Of a stretch of 36,807 nt of DNA, positions 29,777 to 36,807 are shown in pieces (the first letter of the stretch is position 1; each line of letters starts with the position of its first letter). Under the pieces are notes generated by a model. The model was given only the letters and a program-made list of their open reading frames with translations, was not told the origin of the DNA and made no database searches. Source of the stretch: a bacterium (GTDB taxonomy: Bacteria; Bacillota; Clostridia; Oscillospirales; Acutalibacteraceae); NCBI GenBank assembly GCA_004560045.1, contig SFWF01000004.1, positions 1 to 36,807 of the forward strand. Reading direction: 5' to 3'. Both the position numbers and the translations under genes were made by a program.

Positions 29777-30063
29777 GCCGAGCGACCGAGTCGCAACGAG
29801 ATCCTCAACGACACGAGCGAAGTTTAATGTTTGATAAAGTAAAGTTTGGACGTTTTCCCGTTTTGTTTTGCGGAGTAGGTTTCTACTCATCCACCGCTAC
29901 GCGGTCCCCCTTCCCTGCTAGGGAAGGCCGACGGATACCGAAGCAGTCTTATTTTCGGTATCCGTTGCTCTTTTTACTCGCGCGCAGCGCTACTCACGCC
30001 GAAGGCGTTTTCTTTTCTGACCACTGACCACTGACCACTGCGCGAAGCGGCCCCGCGAGGGGT
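29777..30063. other. Non-coding stretch rich in small hairpins
   Basis: No gene is supported. Visible are acggataccgaa (29931-29942) with ttcggtatccgt (29954-29965), a 12-bp perfect stem followed by a T-rich stretch that could end plus-strand transcripts; cttccctgctagggaag, acgccgaaggcgt and ccccgcgagggg; and a short tandem repeat, ctgacca three times plus ctg, at 30017-30040. It seems to be a mixture of repeat remnants. Confidence 0.6.
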
Positions 30064-31392
30064 TTATTTATGTATTCCGAAGGAGGTCGAGCTGCCCTTC
30101 CACTCGGCGGTATAGTCGCCGTAGAAGCCGCGGAATTCGATAAAGCCGTCCTCGTCTGTTACGAGGGTGAGAGCGGTGTGCCAGTCCTCGGTGATTAGCT
30201 TTTTAAGGGCGAGAGCCGACTTTTTGGGGGTCAGGTCGTGGTGGAAGAGGCCACCTCTGCAGCGGTTTTCGTTCCAGTTGGAATCGGGGTCTCCGACGTA
30301 GCAATGACCGTCTATCTGATTCCAGTAAACGATGGTCTCGACACTCGGGTGAGAGAACCATACCGAATAGAGACCCTTTATAATTTCGGCCTGAAGCTCC
30401 TCGTATTCCTCTCCCTCGCCGAGGGTGGGAATGGTGACCTCGGTAAGCTCCAAGGGAAGACCGAAGCGACCGAGCGTATCGAGGAATTTAAAGGAGACCT
30501 CGGGGTCTGCAAAGCGGGCGCCCTCGGAGGATTTTATATGCCCTTCATACTCCTCGGGAGTCTTCGCCGTGCATCCGGTAAAAAGGTGGTGCTGCATACC
30601 GATCTTATCGATCCTGCAGCCCTTCTTTATAGCGTTTTCGATCTCTAAATAGTAGGTCGACCAGATGCCGTTATCGGCAACGTCTGTGTTGACTCCGCCT
30701 TCGTTTATAACGAGGGTATCGTTTCCGAAATATTTCTCGGCCAAAGAGAAGGCCCATTCGTTAAGGTCGGGCTTTTTTATTATTTCGGAGGCGGTGGACC
30801 AGTGCCGGCTCCACAGGGTCTCGTTTATAACCTCAAACTCGCTGAGCTTTCCCGAATACCGCTCGGAGATTTCCTTAAAGCGCTTTTCGTAAAGGCGCTC
30901 CATTTCTTTTAGGTCATCCTTCGGCATCCAGTCGGCGGTGAACTTGTCGTACACAAGGCAGTGAAGCTTACCCTTTATGCCCTTCTCGTTGCAGTATTCA
31001 AGGCAGAGGTCGGGGGCGGGTCGGCGGTAGATCTTTTTACTGTTCTTATCGTAACGGGGTTTGCCCTCTTCGGGTTCTAATGTGTCCCAATAAAAGGGGA
31101 TGGTGGCAAGGTTAAAATACTGACTGAACATATCGCGGAATTTTTTGTTCTCTTCCTCGGTATCGAACTCGTCAAGCATAAAAATATGTGCGCCGAACTG
31201 AAAATCGTGGGTCTTCTGGTCGACTCTGACCTCGGTGTTTTTAAGGGGGTTACCCGACTCATCGGTGAGTCTGATTTTGCAGTCGCCCTTGCGGTATTTT
31301 TCAATTCCCTCGGGGACACGCTTTTTCATAAGCTCGGGATGCTCCTCGAACTTTTTAAGCCATATTTCTCTGAGCTCTTTAATATCTGCCAT
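30064..31392 (-). CDS. GH10 family glycoside hydrolase (endo-1,4-beta-xylanase type)
   Basis: A 442-residue enzyme whose (beta/alpha)8 barrel cleaves beta-1,4-xylan backbones or related xylo-oligosaccharides. The acid/base is Glu191 in FEVINET, the nucleophile Glu318 in LELTEVTI; GKLHCLVYDK (141-150) corresponds to the conserved histidine motif of the family. A beta-rich N-terminal region (about 25-75) precedes the barrel. There is no signal peptide, so it should act on imported oligosaccharides. It is the last gene of the operon, two bases after the GH13 stop, with an AAGGAGAAT site. Confidence 0.9.
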   Translation of the reverse strand: MADIKELREIWLKKFEEHPELMKKRVPEGIEKYRKGDCKIRLTDESGNPLKNTEVRVDQKTHDFQFGAHIFMLDEFDTEEENKKFRDMFSQYFNLATIPFYWDTLEPEEGKPRYDKNSKKIYRRPAPDLCLEYCNEKGIKGKLHCLVYDKFTADWMPKDDLKEMERLYEKRFKEISERYSGKLSEFEVINETLWSRHWSTASEIIKKPDLNEWAFSLAEKYFGNDTLVINEGGVNTDVADNGIWSTYYLEIENAIKKGCRIDKIGMQHHLFTGCTAKTPEEYEGHIKSSEGARFADPEVSFKFLDTLGRFGLPLELTEVTIPTLGEGEEYEELQAEIIKGLYSVWFSHPSVETIVYWNQIDGHCYVGDPDSNWNENRCRGGLFHHDLTPKKSALALKKLITEDWHTALTLVTDEDGFIEFRGFYGDYTAEWKGSSTSFGIHK

Positions 31393-31394
31393 AA

Positions 31395-32684
31395 TTATTC
31401 TCCTTTTTTGAAAATTATATATCCGTATGACGAAAGCCTTCCGTCCGAAAGACCGCAGGAGTGAAGAACTTCTTTGTTTTTCGGCAGATCGATATCTGCC
31501 GCTTCCTTGGAAAAGTTTCCGTAAAAGGTTATACGCTCGCTATCTGCTTTTCGGGTAAAGGCAATGACCTTATCGTTTTCGGTCTCTCTCCATTCGGTTT
31601 CGCCCTCGTAAAGAGCCTTATATTCGGCTTTTATGCGGTTTAAGAACCTGATAAGCTCCCTGCGCTTTTCCGATTCGGGGGTTGCCGTCTTTCGGTCGGT
31701 GAACTCGAATTCGCCGGGGTAAAAACGGTTCGCGAACATGGAGAGCCGCGCCGTATCGGCAAGCTCGTTGCCGCAGTAGACCATAGGAACTCCGTCAAGG
31801 GTATAGTTTACAGCAAGAATAAGGTCCATTGCATCGTGTCCGAAATGACCCTCTATGCGGTAGGGCCAATCGGTGACCGTATCGTGGTTATCCATATCGC
31901 GGAGGATAAGGCCCGAGCCGCTGAAATGGTCGTATTCGGCTTTTACCTCCTTTGCCGTCTTACTGCCTGACAGCATAGCATAAAGACAGTTGTGCCAATA
32001 AAAGCCGTAGTTGGCGTCGAAAACGGTTAAATATTCGCTTTTTCCGCCCTCGTTTATCATAACCGCCTCGGGATTTATGGCTCTGATTCTCCGCTTGCCC
32101 TCCGCCCAGAAGTCAAGGGGGATGCAGTCGCCCACGTCACAGCGGAAGCCGTCGACCCCTATCTCACCGACGTAGTAGACCATATTCGTATAAAGATATT
32201 CCCGAAGACCCTCGTTTTCGTAGTTAAGGACAGCAAAATTCCAATGATTGAGTTCTAAGCTTCCGTCCTCTTTTCGCCTTGCGAATTCGGGATGGGCCTT
32301 TAAAATGTCGGCACTCGGCCCCATGTGAAGATATACGAGGTCAAGCAGGCATTTAAGCCCTAATCGGTGACATTCCGAAACAAAAGACTTAAGGTCGGCC
32401 ATACTGCCGTATTCCTCGTCGATCTCAAAATAGTTTACCATTCGGTAGGGGTTTTTCGGGTTCTCGGTATTTGAGGCTATCTGACGGGGACTCCAATAGG
32501 CTTTATCTTTGCTGTCATCGGTTTTAAAAATGGGGCAGAGGTAAATTATTCCGAAGCCAAGCTCTTTAAGGGTGGGTAGCTCGTCGGTAACCGCTTTTAT
32601 CGTGCCCTCCCGAGAGAAGGTTCGGGGATTTACCTGATAGACAGAGGTCTTTTTAAACCAATCGGGGACGATATTTTTATACAT
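31395..32684 (-). CDS. GH13 family alpha-amylase-like enzyme
   Basis: A 429-residue GH13 barrel enzyme acting on alpha-glucosidic bonds. The catalytic nucleophile is Asp183 (GFRCDVG), the acid/base Glu212 (MINEGG), and the stabilising acid Asp268 (NHD at 266-268). Region I reads DLVYLH (115-120) rather than the usual DxVxNH, so the asparagine is replaced by leucine. There is no signal peptide, so it is cytoplasmic. It lies between the gene scar and the GH10 gene and starts after an AAGGTG site. Its presence in a xylanase operon suggests either mixed-linkage substrates or storage glycan use. Confidence 0.9.
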   Translation of the reverse strand: MYKNIVPDWFKKTSVYQVNPRTFSREGTIKAVTDELPTLKELGFGIIYLCPIFKTDDSKDKAYWSPRQIASNTENPKNPYRMVNYFEIDEEYGSMADLKSFVSECHRLGLKCLLDLVYLHMGPSADILKAHPEFARRKEDGSLELNHWNFAVLNYENEGLREYLYTNMVYYVGEIGVDGFRCDVGDCIPLDFWAEGKRRIRAINPEAVMINEGGKSEYLTVFDANYGFYWHNCLYAMLSGSKTAKEVKAEYDHFSGSGLILRDMDNHDTVTDWPYRIEGHFGHDAMDLILAVNYTLDGVPMVYCGNELADTARLSMFANRFYPGEFEFTDRKTATPESEKRRELIRFLNRIKAEYKALYEGETEWRETENDKVIAFTRKADSERITFYGNFSKEAADIDLPKNKEVLHSCGLSDGRLSSYGYIIFKKGE

Positions 32685-32727
32685 TATATCACCTTATTTG
32701 CGAAAATTCATAGTTTTCTCGGTAGGC

Positions 32728-32820
32728 TTAAAGCTCAATAACTATATCCTTTGAGCCGTTTTTATTAAAGCTCGCGCTATAGGTTTTGCCGAAGGCGGTT
32801 ATTCGGGTAAACGCTCGCCT
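32728..32820 (-). pseudogene. C-terminal remnant of a third GH10 gene
   Basis: Read on the minus strand, 30 codons end in TAA at 32728 and give AFTRITAFGKTYSASFNKNG then SKDIVIEL. This matches the tail of the neighbouring GH10 protein, whose last residues are YEITVGDKTYTVNLDTDGKE then INL. The reading frame is open upstream to a TGA at 32857-32859 but has no start and no catalytic part. It overlaps, in another frame, the RraA-like fragment. Confidence 0.6.
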
Positions 32821-32870
32821 TTCCAAAGGGGTGTTAATTCTATTATCTTTTCTCTGTCATTAAAATACAT
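32799..32870 (-). pseudogene. N-terminal remnant of an RraA-family gene
   Basis: Starting with ATG at 32870-32868, 23 codons read MYFNDREKIIELTPLWKGER then LPE and stop. ELTPLWKGERxPDGRP is the start I remember for RraA-family aldolase/dehydratase-like proteins. It begins 26 bp after the end of the upstream GH10 gene, a normal operon distance, and has a weak AAAAGAG site. The rest of the gene is gone. RraA-like proteins often sit beside enolase-superfamily dehydratases, in keeping with the neighbour at 34202-35539. Confidence 0.5.
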
Positions 32871-32895
32871 AATTATATCTCTTTTGCAATATAAA

Positions 32896-34188
32896 TTACA
32901 AATTTATTTCCTTACCGTCCGTATCTAAATTCACAGTATATGTTTTATCGCCTACGGTAATTTCATACTCGCCGTAAAAACCGCGGAATGCTATTTCATT
33001 TTCCTTTGAAATCTCGGCTTCAAAAGAAGTATTCCATTCTTTATTGATTAGATTATCCAAAACATCGTATGCCGGCTTTTTGCTCATATCAAACCGCAAA
33101 AGTCCGCCGCCGCAGCGGTTTTCCCCTTCGTTAGAGCCGAGCGGTGCATAAGCCGCATAACCGTCCACCAAATTCCACCATACAATGCTCTTCATATTGC
33201 GTGTGGCGAACCAGGTTTTATACAGCTTTTCTACTAAATATGCCTGAATTTCTTCATTTTCTGGCTTTTGACCGCTTCCGGGAATTGTAATTTCCGAAAT
33301 ATGCATGGGGTAGCCGTAATTATCGTAAATATCTAAAATTTCAACCATCGAGTCCGCATTAAGATAGGTTTCCCTAACAAACCAATCTTCCATTCCCTCG
33401 GTAGTATTGAAAATATGATATTGCAAACCTATTTCGTCAAACGGAATACCGCGGCGAATAAAATCCTGTAACTGCATATTAAATGCCATATATTTGCCTT
33501 CGGTGCGGTAATCACGCCAAATAGCTTCGTTGGTTTCATTTAATATCTTACGGTTATCGGAAAAATATTTTTCGCCCAAAAGCATACCGTATTCATCGTA
33601 ATTTTCAAATAAGCGTTTTGTACCGTGATGATAATTGCTGGCACTTTCGTTAACTATATCAAATGAAGGAATTTTATTTGAATATTCATCCGCAATTTCT
33701 TTAAAACGACGTTCCAATATTCTCTTGCGTTCCTCCGGTGAATATTTTGCGAGCCAATCGGGAACAAAACCATTCCACGTAAGGCAATGTCCTTTGGGTT
33801 CTATACCGTATTCGTTGCAAAATTCCAAACAGGTGTCAGGCGCGGGGCGGCGATAGATAAATTCGCTGTCCTTCTTCATACGCAAATGCCCTTCTTGCGG
33901 TTCAAAGTCTGACCAATAAAAAGGAACAACAGCCTGATTGAACAGTTTGGTAAAGGCTTGCTTATATATAACTTCCTTTTCCGGCTTTTCAAAGCTTCCA
34001 AGCATAAAAGCAGTTGTCCCAAATAGAAAAGCATGTTTTTTCTGCTTAACGGTAACCTTTTTGCACGCATTTGCAGAAAACTTTATGGTGAAATTGCCCT
34101 TGCGGTACTTTTCAATACCCTCTTTATTGCGAGCTTCAAGCTTATCTTCGTTTTTTAAAAAATTTTCTAAAATACAATTTCTGTTCAT
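32896..34188 (-). CDS. GH10 family glycoside hydrolase, lower G+C paralogue
   Basis: A 430-residue GH10 enzyme similar to the one at 30064-31392. The acid/base is Glu181 in FDIVNES, the nucleophile Glu299 in MHISEITI; KGHCLTWNGF (132-141) is the conserved histidine motif. There is no signal peptide, so it should act on imported oligosaccharides. It starts 13 bp after the dehydratase gene with a GGAGAG site. Its base composition is lower than its neighbours' (18 and 20 G+C of 60 in two stretches I counted, against 31 and 32 of 60 in the other GH10 gene), which suggests it came from elsewhere. Confidence 0.9.
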   Translation of the reverse strand: MNRNCILENFLKNEDKLEARNKEGIEKYRKGNFTIKFSANACKKVTVKQKKHAFLFGTTAFMLGSFEKPEKEVIYKQAFTKLFNQAVVPFYWSDFEPQEGHLRMKKDSEFIYRRPAPDTCLEFCNEYGIEPKGHCLTWNGFVPDWLAKYSPEERKRILERRFKEIADEYSNKIPSFDIVNESASNYHHGTKRLFENYDEYGMLLGEKYFSDNRKILNETNEAIWRDYRTEGKYMAFNMQLQDFIRRGIPFDEIGLQYHIFNTTEGMEDWFVRETYLNADSMVEILDIYDNYGYPMHISEITIPGSGQKPENEEIQAYLVEKLYKTWFATRNMKSIVWWNLVDGYAAYAPLGSNEGENRCGGGLLRFDMSKKPAYDVLDNLINKEWNTSFEAEISKENEIAFRGFYGEYEITVGDKTYTVNLDTDGKEINL

Positions 34189-34201
34189 ACTTATCTCTCC
34201 G

Positions 34202-35539
34202 TTAGCTCCAAATTCTGTCGTTAGAGAACTCCTTGTTCCATTCGTCGGTAGGCTCGAAGTAGCCGGGGATGTTGGGGTTGATATGCTGACGGAGAACCTC
34301 TTCGTTGAGGTCGTCGAAGCCGAGGCCGGGCTTTTCGGGAACCTTTATGAAGCCATCCTTAAAGATGGGGTTGTCGATTCCCGTAACCATATCTGCCCAC
34401 CAGGGAACGTCTACGGAATGGAATTCGAGAGCTAAGCAGTTGTGCATTGCCGCCGCTGTATGTACCGCCGCAAGGCAGGCAACGGGGCTTTCTGCCATAT
34501 GAACAGCGACAGCCACACCGTTTTCGTCTGCAATATCTGCAATCTTCTTAAGCTCTAAAGCGCCTCCGCAGGTTAAAATATCGGGGTGAATTACCGAAAC
34601 TCCGCCTGCCTTAATAAGGGTCTCGAAGCCCTCCTTAAGGTAGATATCCTCGCCCGTGCAAACAGGAATTGTAGTACTGTTTTTAAGGCGTACATACTGA
34701 TCGGTGTACATCCAGGGGACCATATCCTCGATCCAGGCAAGGTTGTAGGGCTCCATTCTCCTTGCGAAGCGGATACAGTCCTCAACGCAGATGTGACCGA
34801 AGTGGTCGATTGCCAGCGGTACCTCGTAGCCGATTACCTCTCTTACCTCTTTGACGTAGTTTTCAAGGTAATCGAGTCCCTTTTCGGTAAGATGTATTCC
34901 CGTAAACGGGTGAGCGGTGGTGACGATGGAATAACTCTTCTGATGTCTTACCATATCTGCGGTAACGCTGCCGCCCTGAACGTTAAGAATATGAGAAGCA
35001 TATTTCTTCATATCGTCGATGAAGCCTAAGGGCGCGTTAAGGGTTCCGGGCTCGTCAAGTAAAAGACCGATTCCCAAATCCATTTTAAGGAAGGTAAAGC
35101 CCATTTCCATACGCTTTTTAAGGGCAAGACCCATATCATGACCGGTGTGCTTACCGTCAACGTCGGTGTCGCAGTAAACTCTTACCTCGTCGCGGAACTT
35201 ACCGCCGAGAAGCTGATAAAGGGGAACGCCGTAGGCCTTTCCTGCAAGGTCCCAAAGGGCGATCTCAATACCCGAAACACCGCCGCCCTGACGGGAAGGG
35301 CCGCCGAACTGCTTGATCTTTCTGAAGATCTTATCTACGTTGCAGGGGTTTTCGCCTAAGATTCGGCTTTTGAGCATAAGGGCATAGGTCTTGCTTGAAG
35401 CGTCACGAACCTCTCCGTAGCCCGAGATACCCTGATTGGTATCGATTCTCAGAATGGTGCAGCGCTTGGGTGCGCCGTCGATATCGACGAAACGCATATC
35501 GGTGATCTTAAGGTCGCCGGGGTTTGAACAAAAATTCAT
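34202..35539 (-). CDS. Enolase-superfamily sugar-acid dehydratase (mandelate racemase type)
   Basis: A 445-residue member of the mandelate racemase/muconate lactonizing group, which removes a proton alpha to a carboxylate. Metal ligands appear to be Asp245 (AIDHFGH), Glu271 (AWIED) and Glu297 (TGED). Lys152 in FLKMD and His347 (AVAVHMAE) are possible catalytic residues. The N-terminal capping domain ends near residue 115. Sugar-acid dehydratases for gluconate-, galactonate- or xylonate-like acids belong here; the exact substrate cannot be read from sequence. ATG at 35539 fits a GTGAGG site better than the in-frame GTG at 35551. It is the first gene of the operon. Confidence 0.88.
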   Translation of the reverse strand: MNFCSNPGDLKITDMRFVDIDGAPKRCTILRIDTNQGISGYGEVRDASSKTYALMLKSRILGENPCNVDKIFRKIKQFGGPSRQGGGVSGIEIALWDLAGKAYGVPLYQLLGGKFRDEVRVYCDTDVDGKHTGHDMGLALKKRMEMGFTFLKMDLGIGLLLDEPGTLNAPLGFIDDMKKYASHILNVQGGSVTADMVRHQKSYSIVTTAHPFTGIHLTEKGLDYLENYVKEVREVIGYEVPLAIDHFGHICVEDCIRFARRMEPYNLAWIEDMVPWMYTDQYVRLKNSTTIPVCTGEDIYLKEGFETLIKAGGVSVIHPDILTCGGALELKKIADIADENGVAVAVHMAESPVACLAAVHTAAAMHNCLALEFHSVDVPWWADMVTGIDNPIFKDGFIKVPEKPGLGFDDLNEEVLRQHINPNIPGYFEPTDEWNKEFSNDRIWS

Positions 35540-35596
35540 TTTTTTCCTCACTTTTTACATTGACAAAATTTCGCAAAGGTTGTATTATCTATTTGT

Positions 35597-35625
35597 ATTG
35601 TAGAATTTGAGGATGTTTTTTTCAA
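35597..35625 (-). promoter_or_regulatory. Promoter of the dehydratase-GH10-GH13 operon
   Basis: On the minus strand, TTGAAA (35620-35625) and TACAAT (35597-35602) are separated by 17 bp. The probable AraC-type operator lies directly upstream of the -35 box, the usual place for activation. Confidence 0.65.
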
Positions 35626-35626
35626 C

Positions 35627-35658
35627 AACTATATTACATAGTTTACAAACTATATTAC
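35627..35658. promoter_or_regulatory. Probable operator for the divergent AraC-family regulator
   Basis: aactatattac occurs at 35627-35637 and 35648-35658, 21 bp apart (two helical turns), which is the typical layout for AraC-family half-sites. A perfect inverted repeat atagttt-ac-aaactat lies at 35638-35653, overlapping the second copy. The sites end 12 bp before the regulator's ATG and abut the operon's -35 box, so one bound regulator could act both ways. Confidence 0.6.
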
Positions 35659-35670
35659 GATTGAGGCGAT

Positions 35671-36540
35671 ATGGTGACCGAGTTTACAGGCGAGCTTTTT
35701 TATAAGGAAAAGCTAAGTATGCTTAAAATGTGGCGGGTAACCTTACCGAAGGGCACCCGTCAGACCTACCGTCATTTTCATACCCGTTTCGAAATCTCCC
35801 TTATAACGAAGGGAAGCGGAAAATATCTAACCGATAAGGCGAGCTACCCTCTTTCGGTGGGCGACGTGATGGTCTTCCCCTCCAACGAGGTTCACTCGAT
35901 AAGTGAAGCGGGGGAGGAGGGCCTCGAATTTATAAATCTTCAGTTCGAGCCTATCTATATTCAGGGAAAAGCCTACGACTCTTTAAGCGAAAAGCACCTT
36001 AACTTCTGCTTTTCGAGGTCGGAGACCTTTGAAAACAGGATCGAGGCCGAAAAGGCTTCGAAGCTCGCCGGGCTTTTCTCTCTTATAGAGGGGGAATTCC
36101 TCGGTAAGACAGAGGAGTATCCCTTGGCGGTAAAATCCTACTTAAACCTTATTATAATCGAGCTTATCCGTAATCACGGCTACTGTGCCGAGACCGACAC
36201 GACGCGGCTTCGTGACGTAATCAAGGTTATGAAGCATATCGACGCCCATCTTTCCGAGCCCCTTACCCTAAAGGAGCTGAGCGACCTCGGCGGAATGACT
36301 CCAAACTATTTTTCGACCCTTTTCAGACGGCTTAACGGAATCTCTCTTTGGGATTATATAACCTCCCGCCGTATCGAGCAGGCAATTCGCCTCGTTTCCT
36401 CGGGCGCTCCTATGACCCTGCTTGAAATCGCCCTTTCCTGCGGCTTTAACAACACCGCAAACTTTAACAAGGCCTTTAAGCGGCAAACGGGAGTAACGCC
36501 CTCCTATATGAGGAAGAATCCCGAGTATTTGTCGCAGTAG
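35671..36540 (+). CDS. AraC-family transcriptional regulator of the sugar operon
   Basis: A 289-residue regulator. The N-terminal cupin-like domain (about 20-110) has HFHTRFEISLITKGSGKYL and VMVFPSNEVHSI and would bind a sugar signal. The C-terminal DNA-binding domain (about 195-285) has LTLKELSDLGGMTPNYFSTL and LLEIALSCGFNNTANFNKAF followed by KRQTGVTPSYMRK, the double helix-turn-helix. A GAGG site lies a little close to the ATG; a GTG three bases on is possible. It diverges from the dehydratase operon, and I infer that it controls that operon. Confidence 0.92.
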   Translation: MVTEFTGELFYKEKLSMLKMWRVTLPKGTRQTYRHFHTRFEISLITKGSGKYLTDKASYPLSVGDVMVFPSNEVHSISEAGEEGLEFINLQFEPIYIQGKAYDSLSEKHLNFCFSRSETFENRIEAEKASKLAGLFSLIEGEFLGKTEEYPLAVKSYLNLIIIELIRNHGYCAETDTTRLRDVIKVMKHIDAHLSEPLTLKELSDLGGMTPNYFSTLFRRLNGISLWDYITSRRIEQAIRLVSSGAPMTLLEIALSCGFNNTANFNKAFKRQTGVTPSYMRKNPEYLSQ

Positions 36541-36554
36541 AATAAGCCTTATTG

Positions 36555-36807
36555 TTAGGGACAAGGGGCAGCGGCCTTTGGCCGCAATTAAATCCGTTTC
36601 CAAAATGGGGGAAACGGATGAAATCCCTAACGGGATGAAATCACTGCGTGATGAAATCCGCTGCGGCGGATAAAACGAAAGTTTTATGATTTCATTTTCT
36701 AACGGCAACCGTGAGATATCGCAAATTTCGTAAAACTATTCGGCAATCCTTGTAGGGGTCGGCGATCGAGGCGGTAGTGAATGACGACACAGTGCGTCGT
36801 CAGAGCC
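36555..36807. repeat. Structured interspersed repeat, copy 2 (cut by window end)
   Basis: This is the second copy of the repeat at 29529-29776, same orientation, running off the window. The three central hairpins and the final gacgac..gtcgtc part are unchanged. One module differs: where copy 1 has gatgaaacggatttgattt, this copy has a new hairpin, ataaaac-gaaa-gttttat. With copy 1 it brackets the sugar island. Confidence 0.9.

Noticed and set aside
29705..30027. Open frames in the structured repeat and hairpin stretch
   Set aside because: They cover hairpins and repeats, are Arg/Ser/Pro-rich and lack ribosome binding sites; I treat them as non-coding.

Overview
The window comes from a Gram-positive anaerobe of class Clostridia, probably an Oscillospirales/Ruminococcaceae-type gut or rumen bacterium. 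The evidence is the classic Firmicutes order of the S10-spc-alpha ribosomal operons, zinc-binding S14 and S4, a KOW-domain protein between map and infA, strong AGGAGG ribosome binding sites, a dockerin-type secreted protein, plant-polysaccharide hydrolases and many small hairpin arrays. The genus cannot be fixed from the sequence alone.

Positions 1-1011 hold the end of an rRNA operon: the 23S 3' end, 5S, and a perfect 20-bp terminator hairpin. A small AT-rich element then carries a four-helix-bundle (23S intervening-sequence type) gene, followed by a second, shortened copy of the same terminator. Positions 1118-17009 hold one long run of 32 co-oriented genes, from rpsJ to rplQ. It has a consensus-like promoter, a structured leader of about 280 nt, and a strong terminator at the end. 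It includes secY, adk, map, infA and rpoA.

Positions 17036-24881 are accessory. An AraC-type regulator diverges from a tiny secreted dockerin-like protein and a 1436-residue secreted protein with four repeated 'EDF..PEGW' modules and a C-terminal calcineurin-like phosphoesterase. Converging on these is a gene joining a TIR domain to about 17 MORN repeats, the most unusual protein architecture here.

Positions 25103-29517 hold L-fucose isomerase with an alpha/beta hydrolase, then two and a third copies of a 208-bp tandem repeat, each carrying an intrinsic terminator. Next come a membrane protein/XRE regulator pair under a perfect consensus promoter, a 67-residue unknown and a pyridoxamine-phosphate-oxidase-like protein.

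Positions 29529-36807 are a sugar-degradation island bracketed by two direct copies of a roughly 250-bp structured repeat. An AraC-type regulator diverges from an operon of an enolase-superfamily dehydratase, a GH10 enzyme of lower G+C, a GH13 enzyme and a second GH10 enzyme, none with a signal peptide. Between the first GH10 gene and the GH13 gene lies a 143-bp scar that joins the start of an apparent RraA-family gene to the tail of a third GH10 gene, so the operon has probably lost genes. The regulator's likely operator (11-bp direct repeats 21 bp apart) abuts the -35 box of the operon promoter. I infer cytoplasmic breakdown of imported xylan-like oligosaccharides and a sugar acid; the exact substrate is not shown by the sequence.
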